From: Centrapalus pauciflorus
Lineage: Eukaryota > Streptophyta > Magnoliopsida > Asterales > Asteraceae
Assembly (NCBI GenBank): GCA_020465985.1
Contig: JAANYP010004398.1
Location: 160,001-224,000, forward strand
DNA length: 64,000 nt
Direction of reading: 5' to 3'
The notes under the pieces were generated by a model that was given only the letters and a program-made list of their open reading frames with translations, was not told where the DNA came from and searched no databases. Each line of letters begins with the position of its first letter. The first letter of the stretch is position 1. Shown here in pieces: positions 32,645-46,719 of this stretch. The translations under genes were made by a program, and so were the position numbers.

Positions 32645-32654
32645 AGGGGGAGAA
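32641..32654 (+). other. Polypurine tract (R)
   Basis: ATTAAGGGGGAGAA directly before the R LTR. It is very like the C2 tract (ATTAAGGGGGGGAA on its strand). Confidence 0.88.
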
Positions 32655-32945
32655 TGATCCATTAATCATGATTGTTAGACCAATTATGTAATTAGATTAG
32701 TTACTGTAATTATAAAAAGTGCAAGGACCTTGATTTGCACTTAGATATGTCGAATAGTTGTGTCCTTTCGAAAAGATGCAGCCTTTCACGAAAGGGTTCC
32801 ATGAAGAGTTGTAACCGTTCATTCGCACCTCTTAGATTATAGGAACCTTATTCAAACATTGTAATTTGTATAAATTCAACGATTGATTAATAATGATTAT
32901 AGTTTCATTATCCGAGATCTGTGCAAATCTTTAGTTTATCCAACA
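32655..32945 (+). repeat. 3' LTR of R (291 bp), related to the C2 LTR
   Basis: Starts TGATCCATTAATCATG and ends TTATCCAACA. C2 on its own strand starts TGATGGATTAATCCCG and ends CCAACA. Both hold the same inverted-repeat-like interior (R: CCTTTCGAAAAG, CTTTCACGAAAGG; C2: CCTTTTCATAAAGG, CTTTTCATGAAAGG). Confidence 0.85.
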
Positions 32946-33154
32946 AATTTTGATAACTTAACGGTATAATTACCTTGTTTTGATCATGAACTCTTGTAGA
33001 TTGTTGTATCATAAAGATAAATCCAACTTGCATCCTAAAATTTGATCAAAAAGTTAGCCAGAACCTTAGCGAGGAGTTCTCAAATTTAGAGACGAAAAGA
33101 GTAGGGACGGTTTCATTTATTTTTGTGAAATTGAGCAGCCAACTCAGTGACTAA

Positions 33155-33325
33155 TTTTTTTTTGAACGGAAAACTATCCTACTCCTAGTCCTAAACTACT
33201 CCTTTTGCCCCAAGTGGGGACTTTAGAACATACTTTTGCCACCTAAATTTTAACTTGCCTCCGACGGGAGTTGACCCGTAACCTCTCTGTTACATATCAC
33301 CCTCATACCAAATGGGCTAAACCCT
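33155..33325 (-). mobile_element. tRNA-derived SINE
   Basis: Read on the minus strand: GGGTTTAGCCCATTTGGTAT at the head contains an A box (TAGCCCATTTGG, 33309-33320). A B box (GGGTCAACTCC, 33267-33277) lies about 30 bp further, as in tRNA genes. The element ends in a run of nine A (the T run at 33155-33163). Head, boxes, size near 170 bp and poly-A tail fit a plant SINE transcribed by RNA polymerase III. Flanking duplications are not clear, so it may be old. Confidence 0.65.
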
Positions 33326-34019
33326 ATTGGTACTCACAGGTCATGAGACATGTTTTAATTTTAAGATTTTGGTTAATTGTCATTTTTTACCCCTTAACCT
33401 TCACTTTACTTAATTAACATAATTAACTAAACTTAATATGACCTTATGTTAGACACATAAAGGTCTTAATCAAACCTGTTCTATATCACGGGGGAGATTT
33501 CTAATCAAATCTGTTTGATACACTTAAAGGAAGAATTTAAGGCTTTTTAATGCCTTATTGAAATCTAATAAGTGATTTGCAAAATCAGCCTAAGTCTGTT
33601 TACACTGTTACATTAGTTGTAACTTGGCAGATTGTCAAAGCTGTCCATAACTGTTGGCCAGGTTTGACAGAAACTGTCTGAGCTGTTCATGTCTGTTGAA
33701 CAGTTTTGACTCAAGAAAGTGTTCTGTTATTTGTGAACAGAGTCTGTTCTTTGTGAACAGGTTTTACACTTTATGGAATTTGTTTCCATGTCCTCATGCA
33801 AAGTCTTGAACGTAAAGTTCAGCCTACAATTAAAGACCAAGTGGAAAATCAAAAACTGCCAATTTTGCCAACGCTGTTCTGAAGCATGAATACAAAGAGG
33901 ATATGTGAAATGGGTGACATACCATTTCTTATATCAAAATAGAATTACAATGAAGAGTATAGATCTAAAGTTGACATTCCTCTTTAAGGTAGCTGTGGTC
34001 GACACCGACAAAAAGGAAA
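33326..34019. other. Unassigned sequence left of E
   Basis: No frame or domain. It contains two copies of a TTTGTGAACAG word near 33730-33765 and a CACGGGGGAG purine stretch near 33488. Probably decayed repeat DNA into which E inserted. Confidence 0.4.
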
Positions 34020-35042
34020 TGTAATATCCGAAAACCAACAGCAGGTACGTGTAATTTAATTATTGGCCTTGATAAAGTAGGTTGCTATTATGTGTAATCT
34101 TAATCGGTTGAGATAAGAAACGGTTTAGTAGTGATTGTGGGTTTGGGGTTGTTTTAATGAGTAAATTAACATTCTAGACCTGAATTATTAAATTGAGATT
34201 AATTGGATTAACGGGCGTTTAATTCGTGGGTACGGAGTATTATACCCGCTTTAATTGGGATCGAGACCCACAACGTATATATATGTCGAGTTGTAGTTGG
34301 TTTTTCACTTTTCACAACTCAACCCAAAGTGTATGTGTCTGTATTGTTTCAGCTGGATCATGGGAAGAAAAGGGAGCAAATTAGAAGGGCCGTAACTAAG
34401 AATCATTACTTATATCATCTTCCTTCAATTGAGAACACCAAGCAAGCTAGAAAGGTGAATCAAGGTAAGGAATTTTTGGTGGAATAATCTGAATTGTTAT
34501 ATTGAGTAGTTATAATGAATTGGGGTTGGTTATAACCCCTGAGCTTCATTGAAATGAGTTTGGGGAGAAAACCCATGGCTGACTTAAAACAAAGCATAAC
34601 CACTGTTGTTCGTCGCCGCATCGCGGCCGCGCTTCCCTGGTCGCGACCGGTTGACTTATGTTGAGTCTGTGAGTTTAATAGTATAGTTATTATGAGTTGT
34701 TAGCTAGCCGTTACATTGTAATTGTGTCGATTGTTGCTAGGATTTTTAGTTACGCTTGGAACCTGTTGAGACCGCCCTAGATAGCGGGATTGTAGTCATG
34801 AGTTACTTACTTTTGTTGTTTATTATTCGGGTCCAGTGCGGATCCCTTTTATACGTTGATACTTGTTAGCACAGAGCAGAGCACGTGGATCACGCGTATA
34901 GTTGTCGTACGCAAAGTAGAAGCCTGTTGGGTCATTCCCAACCCAGAGGTCCTGGCTAAGTCTGTTTACGCTGTTTACCCTTGATAGTAGTGTTTATAAC
35001 TGGATGACGTGGACTATAAGTCCTATGTGGTATTGTGTTACA
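34020..35042 (+). repeat. 5' LTR of E (1,023 bp)
   Basis: Starts TGTAATATCCG, ends ATTGTGTTACA and is followed 3 bp later by a primer site, so it is a plus-strand 5' LTR. TATATATA at 34276-34283 is a plausible TATA box. The body of E is not visible beyond 35088, where G begins. Confidence 0.8.
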
Positions 35043-35045
35043 ACT

Positions 35046-35057
35046 TGGTATCAGAGC
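35046..35057 (+). other. Primer binding site (E)
   Basis: Exact TGGTATCAGAGC. Confidence 0.92.
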
Positions 35058-36082
35058 ATTATTTTAAGGTTTAAGTATCATTAGCGATTGTTATTGCCTG
35101 TAATGTATAAATTAAAATTATAGCAACAAACTTTGGATATTTAAGTAATTTTGCCTAATCGTGTTTAATTATTTGAAATTAAGTGAAGTAATGTGAAATA
35201 TATGCCTTGGATGTAATTAATTATAATAAGTTATAATTATTTAAGGAAACTTGCTTAAATTAGTTAAAATAAATTTAAACAATTAAATTTAGCTAATTGA
35301 AATATTAAAGACTTGATATAATTAAATTACTCTAAAAATCAAGTACTAGCAAAACGGAAATACCTCCTTGCTATTTCTTGCATTTAAAATGAAAAATAAG
35401 GACAAACAAGGGTAAATATAGCATTTCATTAAGGGTAAATCGGTCTTTTGCTAATTGGGGGCAGAATTTTGGATTTAATAAGGGGGCAAAGGCTGAATTT
35501 TTCATTCTTATCATCCTCCCCAAAAATTCAGATTTTGAAAGCTCCTTTCTCTAAAATCTTCTCTCTAAGATTTCTCCCAATCTATTTGGCCAAATCTTGA
35601 GTTCTTTATGTCATTGGAAAGCTCTTAAGGAGTACTACAAGATTATGCAATTGCATGTTGAGTTTGGTTCGAATCTGAGGTAAGAACACCCCAAACACTC
35701 TTCATTTTTTTTTCCGTAAATTATGCAAAAATCAGAATTTCCGATTCTGAAGTGTTTGAGGCTGTTTTTGCACGAGTTTAGGACTTGATTTTTGCTTGGA
35801 AATCATCTGCAAGTGTTCTAATACCTGGACCAAGGTTAGTTTCATGTTTTCCTCATCTTTCTTCTCGGTTTAAGTTTCAAAAAATGCAACTTTTTGCTGT
35901 TGTTGCTATCGAGCAGAAAACAGAAAGAAAAGGGGCTATTGGGTTGTTTAAATTAACTGAAAACGCGTTAGAAATAGACCTAATCAGATCTTAGACATGT
36001 CCATTAAGGTTTTTGTGAGTTTTGACTTGGAAAAGGATGCTTAAAGGCTGAATTTTTGGACCAAAAACTAGAAGACAGCAGC

Positions 36083-37699
<1,617 letters not shown>

Positions 37700-37712
37700 G
37701 TCTCCCCCTGGT
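37700..37712 (-). other. Polypurine tract (D)
   Basis: Plus-strand GTCTCCCCCTGGT gives ACCAGGGGGAGAC before the 3' LTR. Confidence 0.8.
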
Positions 37713-37744
37713 AAGGGAATTTCGTCCCGAAATTAGCTCGAATT

Positions 37745-38132
37745 CTCCACTGATTGAGCCTTTGAGAATAACTGAGGGTATTTTTCGTGAAACTGGTCTT
37801 CGCGTTCCCATGTAAACTTAGGACCGCACTTAGAGTTCCCTCTGGCTTTTATTATCAGAATTCAGTTGTGCTTTAATTTCTTTACTTCTCGGTCCATAAT
37901 TTCTATAGGTTGTTTAATGAAGTTCAACTTATCATCTAGCTCCAGTTCGGCCATGGGTATGACGAGTGTTTCGTCAGACCAACACTTCTTTAGGTTGGAC
38001 ACGTGGAAGGTATTATGTACATTACTTAGCTCTGGGGGCAGATCGAGTCGGTAGGCTACCGGGCCAATTCTTTTGGAAATCTTGAATGGTCCGATGTTAC
38101 AAAGATTGTTTTTCCTCGTTTTCCAAGACGGA
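37745..38132 (-). pseudogene. Gypsy pol C-terminus of D (chromodomain-like)
   Basis: The minus strand reads IGPFKISKRIGPVAYRLDLP, then NTFHVSNLKKC, then IMDREVKKL and FTWEREDQFHEKYPQLF, the usual end of Tekay-type chromoviral pol. At least one stop lies within it. It directly follows the integrase zinc-binding segment with the catalytic core missing. Confidence 0.82.
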
Positions 38133-39880
38133 TTACGCCTTTGCTGATATCCTAGATTGTTTACGATGTTCTGCCTTAACTTTGGAGCATGTTAAGCATT
38201 TGCTGACATATGTGGCAATGCCAGCCTTAATGTTAGGCCACCAGTACAGCTCGCTGAGGTCATGATACATTTTATCGGATCCGGGGTGAACGAAATATCT
38301 TGGTTTGTGTCCTTCATCCATAACCAACTTTATTACTCCACCAAAATAGGGTAACCAGACTCTATTCTAGAAGTATCGATTTCCATTAGCCCTTATCCCA
38401 AACTATTTATCCTTTCCGTGCAGGGCTAAATTTTCATATTTTCCTCCTTAACAACTTCTACTTGTGCATCATGAACTAAGGAAGGAAGGTTTGGTTGAAT
38501 GGTCATAAGTACTGCTCGTACTCTTAATGGCTTAGCAAATTCCTTTCGGCTCTGAGCATCTGCAACCACGTTAGCTTTCCCCGGGTGATAACAAATTTCA
38601 CAGTTGTAATCACTTAATAGCTTCATCCAATGAAGCTACCTCATATTCAACTCTTTCTGGTTCAAGATGATGCGTTGGAGGCTCTTTTGGTCCGTTAATA
38701 CAGTACACTTCGTACCGTACAACTAATGTCTCCAAGTCTTAAGGTTAAAGACTACTTCTCCCAGATCTAAATCATGCTTTGTGTAATTCACCTCGTGAAA
38801 CTTAAGTTTTCGTGAAGCATAAGCTATGACCTTATCTTCCTACATCAACACACATCCCAACCCATTGTGTGAAGTGTCACCGTAAGCTACAAATTTCTCG
38901 CTTCCCTTGGGTAAGGACAAAATAGGCGCGCTGCACAGTTTGTGCTTTAATAACTGAAATGATGTCTCCTGATCCTCGCCCCAATCATACTTAATGTCTT
39001 TTCGGGTCAATTTTGTTAGAGATCCGATGATCTTTGAGAAATTTTTGATAACCGCCTATAATAAGCGGCAAGTCTTAAGGACTGACGTAACTCTATGGGG
39101 GTTCTAGGAGTTGAACAATCCTCGATGGCCTCGATCCTTGCAGGGTCGACTTGGATTCCCTTACTGTTGATCACGTGACCGAGGAATTTCACCTCTTTTA
39201 GCCAAAAGTGACAGTTAAAAAGCTTGGCATACAGTTGTTCGTGCTCCTCCTTCTTTCGTGAGTAGATTAAAATATCATTCATGAAGACAATCACGAATTT
39301 GTCTAAATAAGGTTTGCACACCCGATTCATGAGGTCCATTAATACTACTGGTGCATTGGTTAATTCAAATGACATTACTTGGAATTTATGATGACCGTAA
39401 CGAGATCTGAAGTTTGTCTTTGGAATATATTCCTTGCAAACTCTAACCTGATGGTAACCAGACCTCAGGTAGATCTTCGAATAGAGGCTTGATCCTTGGA
39501 GTTTGTCAAACAAGTCATCGATCCTTGGGAGTGGGTACCGGTTCTTTTAGCTTATTTAGCTCCCGGTAATCGATGCACATTCTGAAGGTTCCATCCTTCT
39601 TCTTTACGAACAAAACTTGAGCTCCCCAAAGTGAGGAACTCGGTTTGATAAACCCTTTATCACAGAGCTCCTGCAGCTGATTGGACAATTCTTACATTAC
39701 TGATTGGGCTAATCGGTATGGTGCTCGAGCCACTGGTGCAGCACCTGACACTAGGTCGATTTGGAATTCGACTTGCCTCGATGGTTGGAGTTCATGTAAG
39801 TGTTCTGGAAAAACATTGGGGTAATCACAAACAATAGGAATATCTTTGAGCCGCTTCTCCTTTGGCTCCTTCTCCCTCAT
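38133..39880 (-). pseudogene. Gypsy RT-RNase H-integrase N-terminus of D, decayed
   Basis: Fragments in order: QIDLVSGAAPVARAPYRLA (39760), KIYLRSGYHQVRV, and FMNDILIYSRK, where the usual FIDD site reads FMND, so the first catalytic Asp is lost. Then FLGHVINSKGI, a decayed RNase H, HPGKANVVADAQSRK (38590) and the integrase zinc-binding part FVHPGSDKMYHDL...CLTCSKVK (38290-38170). The DDE core that should follow is deleted, and coding jumps to the post-integrase tail. Many stops and frameshifts. Confidence 0.85.
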
Positions 39881-40064
39881 GTGGACTTGGATTACCTGAC
39901 AACCATTTCATAGACACTTCAGGGTCCTAATGCTGGAGATGATGCATACTTTGGTATTTTTGCTTTGCCTTGGATAGTAAGGACCTTCTTATTGGCTAAG
40001 GGTATGTGAACCGTCTTCTTGTCGCACACTATTTCCCCACGATTTTTCGATAGTCAATCCATGC

Positions 40065-40283
40065 CTATGACCACGTCAAAACTCCCAGTTTGACGGGCAT
40101 CAAGTCTATTTCAAAGATTCGACCTACTAATTCTAATGAGCATCCTCGTATTATATTATTTGTTTTAAGCGTCTTACTGTCATCAACCTCAATAACATAA
40201 GTGTCACTTAATGGTGTAAGAATGTCATTTATCTGCTTACTAAACTTAGTGGATATTAAGGCTCTTATCGACATCTGTATCAA
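40065..40283 (-). pseudogene. Gypsy protease relic of D
   Basis: Contains ISTKFSKQIND and CSLELVGRIFEIDLMPVKLG, typical of the segment after the retropepsin site. Just upstream in another frame the site reads FDTDVDKS where DTG/DSG is expected, so the catalytic triad is mutated. Confidence 0.65.
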
Positions 40284-40620
40284 ATATTATAAATGCATAA
40301 GTGGTATCTAATGAGGTAAAAGGATAAGTCTATGGGTGTATTATTTCTTACGCAGATAGTCATACTACATATCCTCATGCACAGAGTTATAGTTAAAACT
40401 TAAATTCTACATTAAAAGTTCTTGATACCTAATCTTTATACATGATATGGTTGGAAATTTTCTGAAAACTTTTCATGCCTTACATACCTAAAGATACATC
40501 AGATAGTAAATCCTAGGGAAATACAATAGGATGGTAGAGGGGCACTAAGTATGAGATGCCTCCAGGGTTTCCCCGTACTCCAGAGCGTTAAGTCGTTGGG
40601 TTAGCTCTGCATTGCAGCCT

Positions 40621-41330
40621 TCACGCTCTGCTAGGCACTGTCATAATTCGTTGATTCTGTTTTGTTAGATCGCCTAGGTATTCTGGTTGGCCCAATGTAT
40701 GTTGGTGTTTTTGCATTGCCTCCTGCTTAATCCTTGTAGAAATCTCACCGACCTCCTGGTGGATTTGTCGAAATTGGAGGTCGTGTATGGCGGCCCTCGC
40801 CACAAACAGTGGCACCATTTGTTGCTTAGGTTCCTGGGTAAGTGTCGGTAGTTGTGAAGGAGATTGTGTTCTGACTTCAAACTGGCTTGGGATCCCTTCC
40901 TCGTTTCTCCATTCTTGGAGAGTGTGAGACATCCATCCCCACTGTCTTACGTTCGCCCGTCGCTGCTGCGGCGGGCTTGGCTGATGGGTAGGTATCGGGG
41001 TAGACTTCCGTTGTGCCAGTCACACCCTTTTCCTAGGGGTGAACTTCCTCAATGGTCCATTGGGATGACTTCTGAATAGGGTGTAGGATGGAACACATGG
41101 TGGTGATGGTGGAGCAATTTGTGCTGTAGGGCTACCATGACGAGTCCTCTACCTCGTCATTGATTGGGTCTAGGTGGGTCTCCGATCCAAAGTACATCTC
41201 AGTGTCACCTTGGCTTCCTTGTTCCATGGGTGAGTGTTCATCCTCGGAGTCAAAGATGATAACAATCATATTGTATGACATGATTCTGTCATTAGGGTCC
41301 ATACATATGTTCACAGTTGTTGAAGTAAGA
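40621..41330 (-). pseudogene. Gypsy gag N-terminal relic of D
   Basis: Short frames: MSYNMIVIIFDSEDE near the start (41132-41290) and a Gln/Glu-rich helical piece (40621-40932). No capsid core or zinc knuckle is visible before the protease, so most of gag is deleted. The assignment rests on position between primer site and protease. Confidence 0.5.
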
Positions 41331-41395
41331 AAAGTTTAGTTTTTGTAAAAGTTATAGTCTAGGGTACTAATGCAACCTAGTTCACTATAATTATG

Positions 41396-41407
41396 GCTCT
41401 GATACCA
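41396..41407 (-). other. Primer binding site (D)
   Basis: Exact GCTCTGATACCA, 3 bp from the 5' LTR. Confidence 0.92.
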
Positions 41408-41410
41408 ATC

Positions 41411-42269
41411 TGTCACACCATGCTACCCCGATTGGTAGTGAGGCGTCACGAGTGCGGAAGCGTAACCATAATCATAACGAACGACCACTATATGGACGTT
41501 TTCAGAAAATACATCGATTTACTTTAAAATAAGGAATGTTTTACAAACTAACATGAAATGAAAATAGTTCGCAAAGTATAGAGATTCGAACACATAATTA
41601 AAAGATTTATAACAATGCAATTAAATCTCTGTTGGTTGATGAAAATATTGCGACTCCAAAATATTCGGAAGCCTCGGGTTGCTACCGATGAATGCACATG
41701 TCTTAATTACCTGAAAATACATGCTAAAATACGTCAACAAATTGTTGGTGAGTTCATAGGTTTACACGAAAAGACCAATTGTATGGACATTAACAGATGA
41801 GTGAATTTATAAAGCATAACCATGTATGTATTACATAAGCCATCATGCAACCGAAGCTTAATTAAATGAGTTTGCCCTGTGCAGTATCCCCGACTGTAAT
41901 ATCGTGTGTTAAATATATATGCATTCTACTATTAGCCAGGAATACTAACCCGAATGGGGGACATGACTCCCGATAGATATATCCACAATATATTTGCGCT
42001 TACAATTAAATGTAATTAACGGTTTATGATATGAGGGATGATGGATCCACATAAAAACATGTGTAATACATATAAGAAATAAACAGTTTTGATGTCCATA
42101 TGAAAATAGTGCATCTATTTCCACCCCAACAGATAGTGAAAATAGGGGCTATGAAGACTCACCGTAAGTTGATGGTAAAATCGAGCGTAAAAACGAGGGT
42201 TTGCGTTGTTGAGGAGTGACGACACCGGACGCGTTTAACCGATTCCTAAACGATATGAGGGAATTAATA

Positions 42270-42320
<51 letters not shown>

Positions 42321-43842
42321 AATATGTATGTATAAAGGTTTTTATGTTTTAAATCACCCAACTTCACAAGTTTATAAATAATAAAGCCCACTTAAAACGT
42401 CAAGTTTATATATCTATAATTTTCCAGCTTTTTAAAGGTTTTTTGGCCTCTTTGAGGCTATTTTCGACCAAGCTCCAAGAAGATTTGGGCTTTGGTTTTC
42501 ATAGTCGTAAAACTACTATATACAAAGAATTTTTCAAGTTAATAACGACCATTTGTAGAGGTGTTTAGTTTGGGGAAAAAGCTCGTTAAAAACTCTATGT
42601 TGGTCATTTTTGAGCTGTCAAACTTTCGGGTTTCAAAATAATATTTGAGGGTTCAAAACTCCATATTAAATTATGAAAACCTCCAGATTTTTAGTTAAGA
42701 CATAGATCTAACTTTTGAAACAAGAATCAACTCATTTCGTTAATTTATGATATTTCAAAGTTGACGTAATATTTCTGCCGAAAATCCGGATTTCATAACC
42801 TTGAAACAACTTGTGATCTTTGTTGTTTATTCAAAAACCACATGTATAAAAGGCTATGAAAGAAATTTATATAACTTGTTTTAATATTATTTATACATAC
42901 ATTATGTGCTTATATATTTATAAACACATTTGAAGAAAACAAACTTAAACACAAACCTAGTGATTTATAAACTTGAGTTTTTATGAAACTTGTTATTGTT
43001 GGTGATTATATATATTATACAAGACTTATATGAACATAAATATAAAAGATTATAAGTTAGTATTTACTTACTTTGAGGTATTAAAAAGATACAAACTAGA
43101 AGAAGTTGAACTTCTTGAAAGAGTTGCACCCAAAACACTTGAAATATTGCAAGAATTAGAAAGTTGCACAATTTTGGCCTTGGGTTGAAGCCGTGGCCGG
43201 ATTTTTAGATAGGAAAGAAGAGAGGTTTTTGCTTTGAAGGTGTAAAGGAAATGAGAGGGTTTGAGGTCTTAATTATAGAAGATTTTTGGTCTTTTAAAAT
43301 GGAGGTTGAGTGGGAGAATGGATGAAGTGAAAGAAGATGGTGAAGAAGATATGATGTTGATAGTGTATGGAGTTGCATAATAAAAAATTGAGGTCAACAC
43401 CTATGGTGTACCTCCTATGGCCGGCCACATCAATGTACTTTTGATGTATTTTACTTTTTTTTTTGTATAAATGTATTTATAATGTATTCTTGTATTTCCC
43501 TTTTTATGTAAATTCATAAATACTTTTGAATGCATTTGTTTCATGGATTGTTTTAGTCTTGCATATTTAATGTTAAGTAAGTGTATTAATGCATGATTAG
43601 TGTCACTAATCTTAATTTAATTATGTACTTAGTTGAATTAATCCATCATATCGCAAATCAATCGGATTAATTAATTTGCCGATTCATCGCACCAATGAAA
43701 TTGTGTCTAATTGAATTGAATTTCCTTATGAATTTTGTTAATCACCTTGATTAATTGCTAACGACCACTGTTTAGGTTATAATTTGCTAATAAATACTGA
43801 TTAGGTCATAGTTGCTAACCTGGTTTTGTGCCGGATGTTACA
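41411..43842 (-). repeat. 5' LTR of D (2,432 bp)
   Basis: TGTCACACC...GGATGTTACA on the plus strand. It is the complete copy and includes a shorter TA microsatellite at 42273-42317. Confidence 0.92.
42273..42317. repeat. (TA)n microsatellite, short allele
   Basis: About 45 bp of TA in the D 5' LTR, at the same place as the 124-bp run in the partner LTR. Confidence 0.95.
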
Positions 43843-44210
43843 GCAGCAGCCCTTGGCTAATCTGCTGTCCGAGATTTAAAAGGGTTAAAACCCGAATTGG
43901 TTGTTGCTATGTAGCTTAGAATTGACCCAAATTTTCTTGGCTATGTATTGTGTGTGAAATGGATTTGTTTTGGGACCAAACTAATGCAACTATCAGGTAT
44001 TAAAAAGTTGGAAAAGGTCCTTGATGCACTCGGTTTTGGACAGCCTTTTTAAGGCTTTTAAATCTGAATTTTTGCTCTTAATTGTTGTTAATCTGATTGG
44101 TAAATACTTTGATAGGTTAAAGGGACTTGTGTACATGTTTTGTTATGCCATTTGACCTGATTTTGAACCTTAAAAAGACTTGGACAGAATGAATAGAAAC
44201 TCGGCTGTAT

Positions 44211-44305
44211 AGGTTCGTGAGGCATAAATCACGAACAAGTTCGTGAGGTAAGTTCATGAGGCTTAATAAGTTCACGAGGCATGAATAAGTTCATGAGGTA
44301 TGATT
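44211..44305 (+). repeat. Cluster of TTCGTGAGGC-type words in the G LTR
   Basis: About six related words (GTTCGTGAGG, GTTCATGAGGC, GTTCACGAGGC) and an imperfect palindrome CACGAACAAGTTCGTG. The same cluster occurs at 53006-53105 in the 3' LTR. Confidence 0.75.
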
Positions 44306-44597
44306 GGACCTTATGAATGACCAAAACATGAATTTGATGTATTTTTACTTGATAAACTTGATTATATGTATTTGACATGTTGTTCCAACTGTTGGGCTTC
44401 ATTGGGCCTAATGGGCCCGATTTATGCTCTTTAACGGCCTAAACATGCACCACTTGATCCAATGACTTTGGGACTTAACTCACAACAGGAAAAACACTTG
44501 TTTTATTGTTGTGGCACCTTAGAAACTGAAATGAGATACCTGGCCTTGTTGTAATTGAAAATGACCTTGAACTGACCATAAATGGGTTTGACTAGCC

Positions 44598-44606
44598 TAT
44601 AAAAGG
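44598..44606 (+). promoter_or_regulatory. Probable TATA box of G
   Basis: TATAAAAGG preceded by CTAGCC. It is preserved in the 3' LTR at 53398-53406, which supports a core promoter. Confidence 0.6.
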
Positions 44607-46365
44607 GCAACCATGACTTAACGACCCACTTATGACTTGAAACTTGACATGTGCATTAAGGACACCAAATGGTCCATGTTTAGCCTTGGTTGTCCCTAAG
44701 TATCCTACTTGGTTAAGATTTGGCCGAGAGTGGCCTATTTGGCCTAAGTAATTGGCCAAGGTTTAGGCCAACGTCCTAAAATCTTAACCTACTTGACCTG
44801 AGACTTTCGCTACTGACTTGTGGGACTTAAATATGCCTTGACCTGTATTTGACCTGCTATGCCTTTCTGGAATCTGAAATGGCTTTAATTGCCCTAGTTA
44901 AGGCCTAGGACCGAGGCCGTGACTATTCTAACTAGGCCAAATACTTAGGAACATGTGGCCATCACTTGGAAACACACTTGTATCCTAAAATGACCTATTT
45001 GACCAGCTTATGACCTATTGTGCTTATGTCTGATGTGTTTTTGCCTTGCTAGCCCTATGTTTAGCATTGAAACAAGGCCACACCTAGGTAAAATCCTAGG
45101 AAACTATAGGAATCTGCTAGGAACTCAAGTCATACCTTGGTACCGACCTAAAGGAGTTCTTATGGACTTATTGGACAAATGATAAGGATAGGCTCACTCT
45201 GGGATAATAGGAACTACCACAGACTCGGCAACAAAACATGATATATAACCTAATTAATACAATTAGGATTATATAGATCATGTGTATGAAATTGTTATTA
45301 ATATGATAGAATTGGAACTGATTTGCAGGAACTGACCAGTCTGACAGAGTAATACGCATAGCTTGACTTGTTTAAGCACTATATTGACTAGTTGTATTGC
45401 TCAGGACCACTTGTGAGTGACAGATTGCATTACTTACTTGCATATGTTTCAATACTTATTGGTGATTCTTACTGCCTTGTATGGAAACAATTGATGCTCT
45501 TTGTTCCTTGATTACTTAATTGTATGTTAGGAACGTATGTTAGACACTGCTGAAACCGGACAACTGTTGCTGCATGTCCCTTGATTACTTTATTGTATGT
45601 TAGGAACTTACGTTAGACATTGCTGAAACTGGAAAACTGATTTGCCTTGAACTGCATGCTCACTTTTACATTCTATGTAATTACTTAGCATGCTTGCTGC
45701 TTACTTGTTTATTGGTACATTTGCATCTTCATATTGCATTAATTGCTCTGCCCGAATGCAAGATCTCCATTCACAGGAGGGAATTCTGCAGATTCCTTTT
45801 CTATCTGACCCGTTTCCATACACTTCCCTTAGGGCTTCGACCTTACACATGGGAAAATGGATTAAGCTGATGCATCAATCTTTTGCCGTCTCTGATGTGT
45901 TGCCTTGTCGACATGAGCTAAATGTATGTTATATATGTGTGGTAACTAATGGAACTCTGTTAACTCAATAAGCAGTGGTAGCTTACTCTGTCATGACAAC
46001 TCTCTTTTCAGGAAGAGCTGATAAGGGCAAGAACAAAGCAGGTAGTTTGTCCCAGGCTATGTGAACCTGGATCCTTGATGTTAGCACACTTTTGGACCTA
46101 GTGTTGATGCCAATTTTTGACAAGGATATTTGCGGTCTCGGGTAGCTTGTTCAATCTTTGGCACTCTGTTTGAAGATTCTAGATGCTAAATTAGACCACC
46201 ATTATATCTTTACATATTTTGAACTTAAAGTATTGTAAAGTAACTTGAATCAGACATTTGGACCTGTGGTTTCAAACTCTTGTAATTTTTAATTATCACT
46301 TAATGCATTGCGAACTTGTAACTTTATGACGTGTATTGTTTGTGGTAACTTGGGTGTTATAAAGT

Positions 46366-46377
46366 TGGTATCAGAGC
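46366..46377 (+). other. Primer binding site (G)
   Basis: Exact TGGTATCAGAGC, four bases after the 5' LTR end. Confidence 0.93.
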
Positions 46378-46719
46378 AGCGGTTTAATCATTAGAGTGGC
46401 CACCCGATACTTAAACTCTTGAATGATATGGACTATGTGACTCTGAGTTCCCGAACAAGTCACTAAGGCCTAGGGTAACCTAATTAGTAAAGGACTACCC
46501 TCGCAGCTTGACCTACGATAGGTAATTGATGACTGTTAGGCTGGGGAATGGGAAATGACTGAATGCTTGGTACTGACTTGACTATGTGCTTACGTGATTA
46601 ATTGCTCACATTGTAATGTAATTATTATGTGATTACTTGATGTTGGCATTATGCTATGAATATGTGCTTATCTGAACTGAGCCAGGAAATAATGTTTATT
46701 TCCTTTATACCTTCTGCCA

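Noticed and set aside
33326..34019. Possible LTR with purine tract near 33488
   Set aside because: No second copy, no primer site and no TG/CA ends could be tied to it.
34610..34650. Short GC-rich stretch (GCCGCATCGCGGCCGCGC) as a CpG promoter or tRNA-like element
   Set aside because: It lies inside the E LTR with no tRNA fold or matching boxes, and is more simply part of the LTR.
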